This document shows, piece after piece, positions 6,442-6,924 of a stretch of DNA of 6,924 bases. A program made the translations under genes and the position numbers. How positions within the stretch are numbered: the first letter of the stretch is position 1; every line of letters starts with the position of its first letter. A model generated the notes under the pieces. It did no database searches and had not been told where the DNA came from. It saw only the letters and a program-made list of their open reading frames with translations. The stretch is from an uncultured Atopobiaceae bacterium. GTDB lineage: Bacteria > Actinomycetota > Coriobacteriia > Coriobacteriales > Atopobiaceae. The DNA lies in contig CANQSI010000048.1 in NCBI GenBank assembly GCA_947626465.1, positions 1-6,924 on the forward strand. The letters are read 5' to 3'.

Positions 6442-6665
6442 GCGTAGGGCCTTGCGCCGGGTCGCGTAGAACCTTCGGCCGGTATTTGCATCGCATAGCG
6501 CCTTCGGCCGGTCGAAACGCATCGATATTCAACGAAGTGGGGCCTGAATCCGACCGGCGCAAGGCCCTATGAGGCCGGTTTTACCGGCAGAAGCACCTAT
6601 GCAACCAAGAGCCACGACCGGCGCAAGGCCCTACGCGCCACGAAAACCGGCCGAAGGCCCTACGC
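6442..6665. repeat. Cluster of seven ~20-bp units in inverted orientation, MITE-like
   Basis: Units related to ACCGGCCGAAGGCCCTACGC occur seven times. On the minus strand they lie at 6442-6460, 6464-6483 and 6493-6512. On the plus strand they lie at 6553-6571, 6583-6602, 6617-6636 and 6646-6665. Starts are spaced 22-34 bp within each arm, with a 40-bp unrelated centre (6513-6552). The 19 bases at 6442-6460 are the exact reverse complement of 6618-6636. The outer ends (GCGTAGGGCCTT and its complement) give the 224-bp block terminal inverted repeats matching 17 of 19. No target-site duplication is visible at the borders and no transposase is present. It may be a palindromic intergenic repeat, a MITE remnant, or a set of binding sites. 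Confidence 0.75.
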
Positions 6666-6770
6666 AAACGTCAAGGAACCTGTCGAAGCCCCCAGCGAGC
6701 ATCCAACTGTCCACGACGCAACGCTGCGAGCTTCTCGCCCCCGCAGGACGAAACGCCACACTGCGCCACG
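6666..6770. other. Intergenic stretch with no recognisable feature
   Basis: Between the repeat cluster and the minus-strand terminator I see no open frame with a ribosome binding site, no RNA gene fold and no further convincing copy of the neighbouring repeat units. Confidence 0.6.
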
Positions 6771-6797
6771 AAAAAGGACCCGCCGGAGCGGGTCCTT
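6771..6797 (-). terminator. Intrinsic terminator of the gene entering from the right
   Basis: A perfect 10-bp stem, AAGGACCCGC (6774-6783) with GCGGGTCCTT (6788-6797), closes a 4-base loop. Read on the minus strand it ends in TTTTT (6775-6771). It lies 46 nt after the stop codon of the partial minus-strand CDS and has no T-run on the + strand, so it serves that gene only. Confidence 0.9.
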
Positions 6798-6814
6798 CGG
6801 AAGGGGGCAAGTGG

Positions 6815-6830
6815 GGCTGCCGAGGCAGCC
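6815..6830 (-). other. Short hairpin between stop codon and terminator
   Basis: GGCTGC (6815-6820) pairs perfectly with GCAGCC (6825-6830) around a 4-base loop. It lies in the 3' untranslated region of the partial minus-strand gene, ahead of its terminator. It has no T-tract of its own; it may be a transcript-end stabilising stem or chance in GC-rich DNA. Confidence 0.4.
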
Positions 6831-6843
6831 ATGAGGATGGCGC

Positions 6844-6924
6844 TTAGGCGGCGAGGAGCTCGAAGCGGCGACCGTCGGAATCGATCACCACGGGCTTGAG
6901 CTCACCACACACGAGCTCGCTCGT
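6844..6924 (-). CDS. Unidentified protein, last 26 residues only
   Basis: The minus strand is open from the window edge to TAA at 6846-6844. The 26 visible residues include ELVCGELKPVVIDSDGRRF and end FELLAA. Codon third positions are G/C-rich like the other genes, and a strong intrinsic terminator follows at 6771-6797, which supports a real gene end. The fragment has one Cys and a beta-strand-like VVIDSDGRRFELL ending. It is too short to assign a family. The gene is transcribed in the same direction as the YhgE pair but is separated from it by its terminator and about 640 bp, so it is not part of that operon. Confidence 0.7.
   Translation of the reverse strand, partial: TSELVCGELKPVVIDSDGRRFELLAA

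Noticed and set aside
6205..6522. N-terminal extension of the 899-aa YhgE protein by 106 residues
   Set aside because: The frame is open but translates repeat DNA into Arg/Ala-rich sequence. The paralogue and family begin next to the first TM helix, which fits ATG 6204.
6442..6665. CRISPR array
   Set aside because: Units are about 20 bp, degenerate and in both orientations, with spacers of about 3-14 bp and no cas genes. CRISPR repeats are directional and regular.
6553..6720. Repetitive small protein with TGRRPYA-like repeats on the + strand
   Set aside because: One frame reads such repeats, but unit spacing (30, 34, 29 bp) breaks phase, variation is not concentrated at third codon positions, and there is no start with a ribosome binding site. 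A DNA-level repeat explains it better.
6569..6847. 92-codon plus-strand open frame in the right intergenic region
   Set aside because: It runs through repeats, the minus-strand terminator hairpin and into the end of the minus-strand gene. It has no ribosome binding site or domain.

Overview
The window is high-GC DNA, with G/C at most third codon positions. It suggests a Gram-positive actinomycetote. I lean toward Coriobacteriia (Collinsella/Olsenella/Eggerthella-like) because it has an rlmB-yacP pair, a tRNA gene with encoded CCA, and YhgE/Pip proteins with very Ala/Glu/Asp-rich ectodomains. The lineage is an inference; no taxonomic marker is complete here.

Left part (1-1320, + strand): the 3' part of rlmB (23S rRNA Gm2251 2'-O-methyltransferase) is followed with no gap (TAA then GTG) by a yacP/rae1-like NYN-domain RNase gene. 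Next comes a tRNA-Thr(TGU) gene with encoded CCA and a strong intrinsic terminator. This is a translation and RNA-metabolism block.

Middle (1323-6204, - strand): two large paralogous membrane-protein genes of the YhgE/Pip family (the architecture also seen in EsaA) converge on the tRNA. The upstream gene (899 aa) and downstream gene (729 aa) overlap by 8 nt, and the second has a Shine-Dalgarno inside the first, so they form a translationally coupled operon. Both have one N-terminal TM helix, a roughly 480-residue extracytoplasmic helical/coiled-coil region, and about five C-terminal TM helices. The upstream paralogue also carries a C-terminal extension with two more predicted TM helices and an acidic tail. 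They may act as a heteromeric envelope complex.

Right part (6205-6843): about 640 bp with no credible gene. It holds a candidate promoter for the YhgE operon, a 26-bp tandem repeat (2.3 copies), and a 224-bp cluster of seven degenerate ~20-bp units. Three units lie in one orientation and four in the other, so the cluster has inverted-repeat ends like a MITE or palindromic intergenic repeat. A minus-strand intrinsic terminator follows. It serves an unidentified gene of which only the last 26 codons (6844-6924, - strand) are in the window.

The least explained parts are the repeat cluster at 6442-6665 and the coupled YhgE pair with its unusual C-terminal extension. Nothing else in the window points strongly to a new system.
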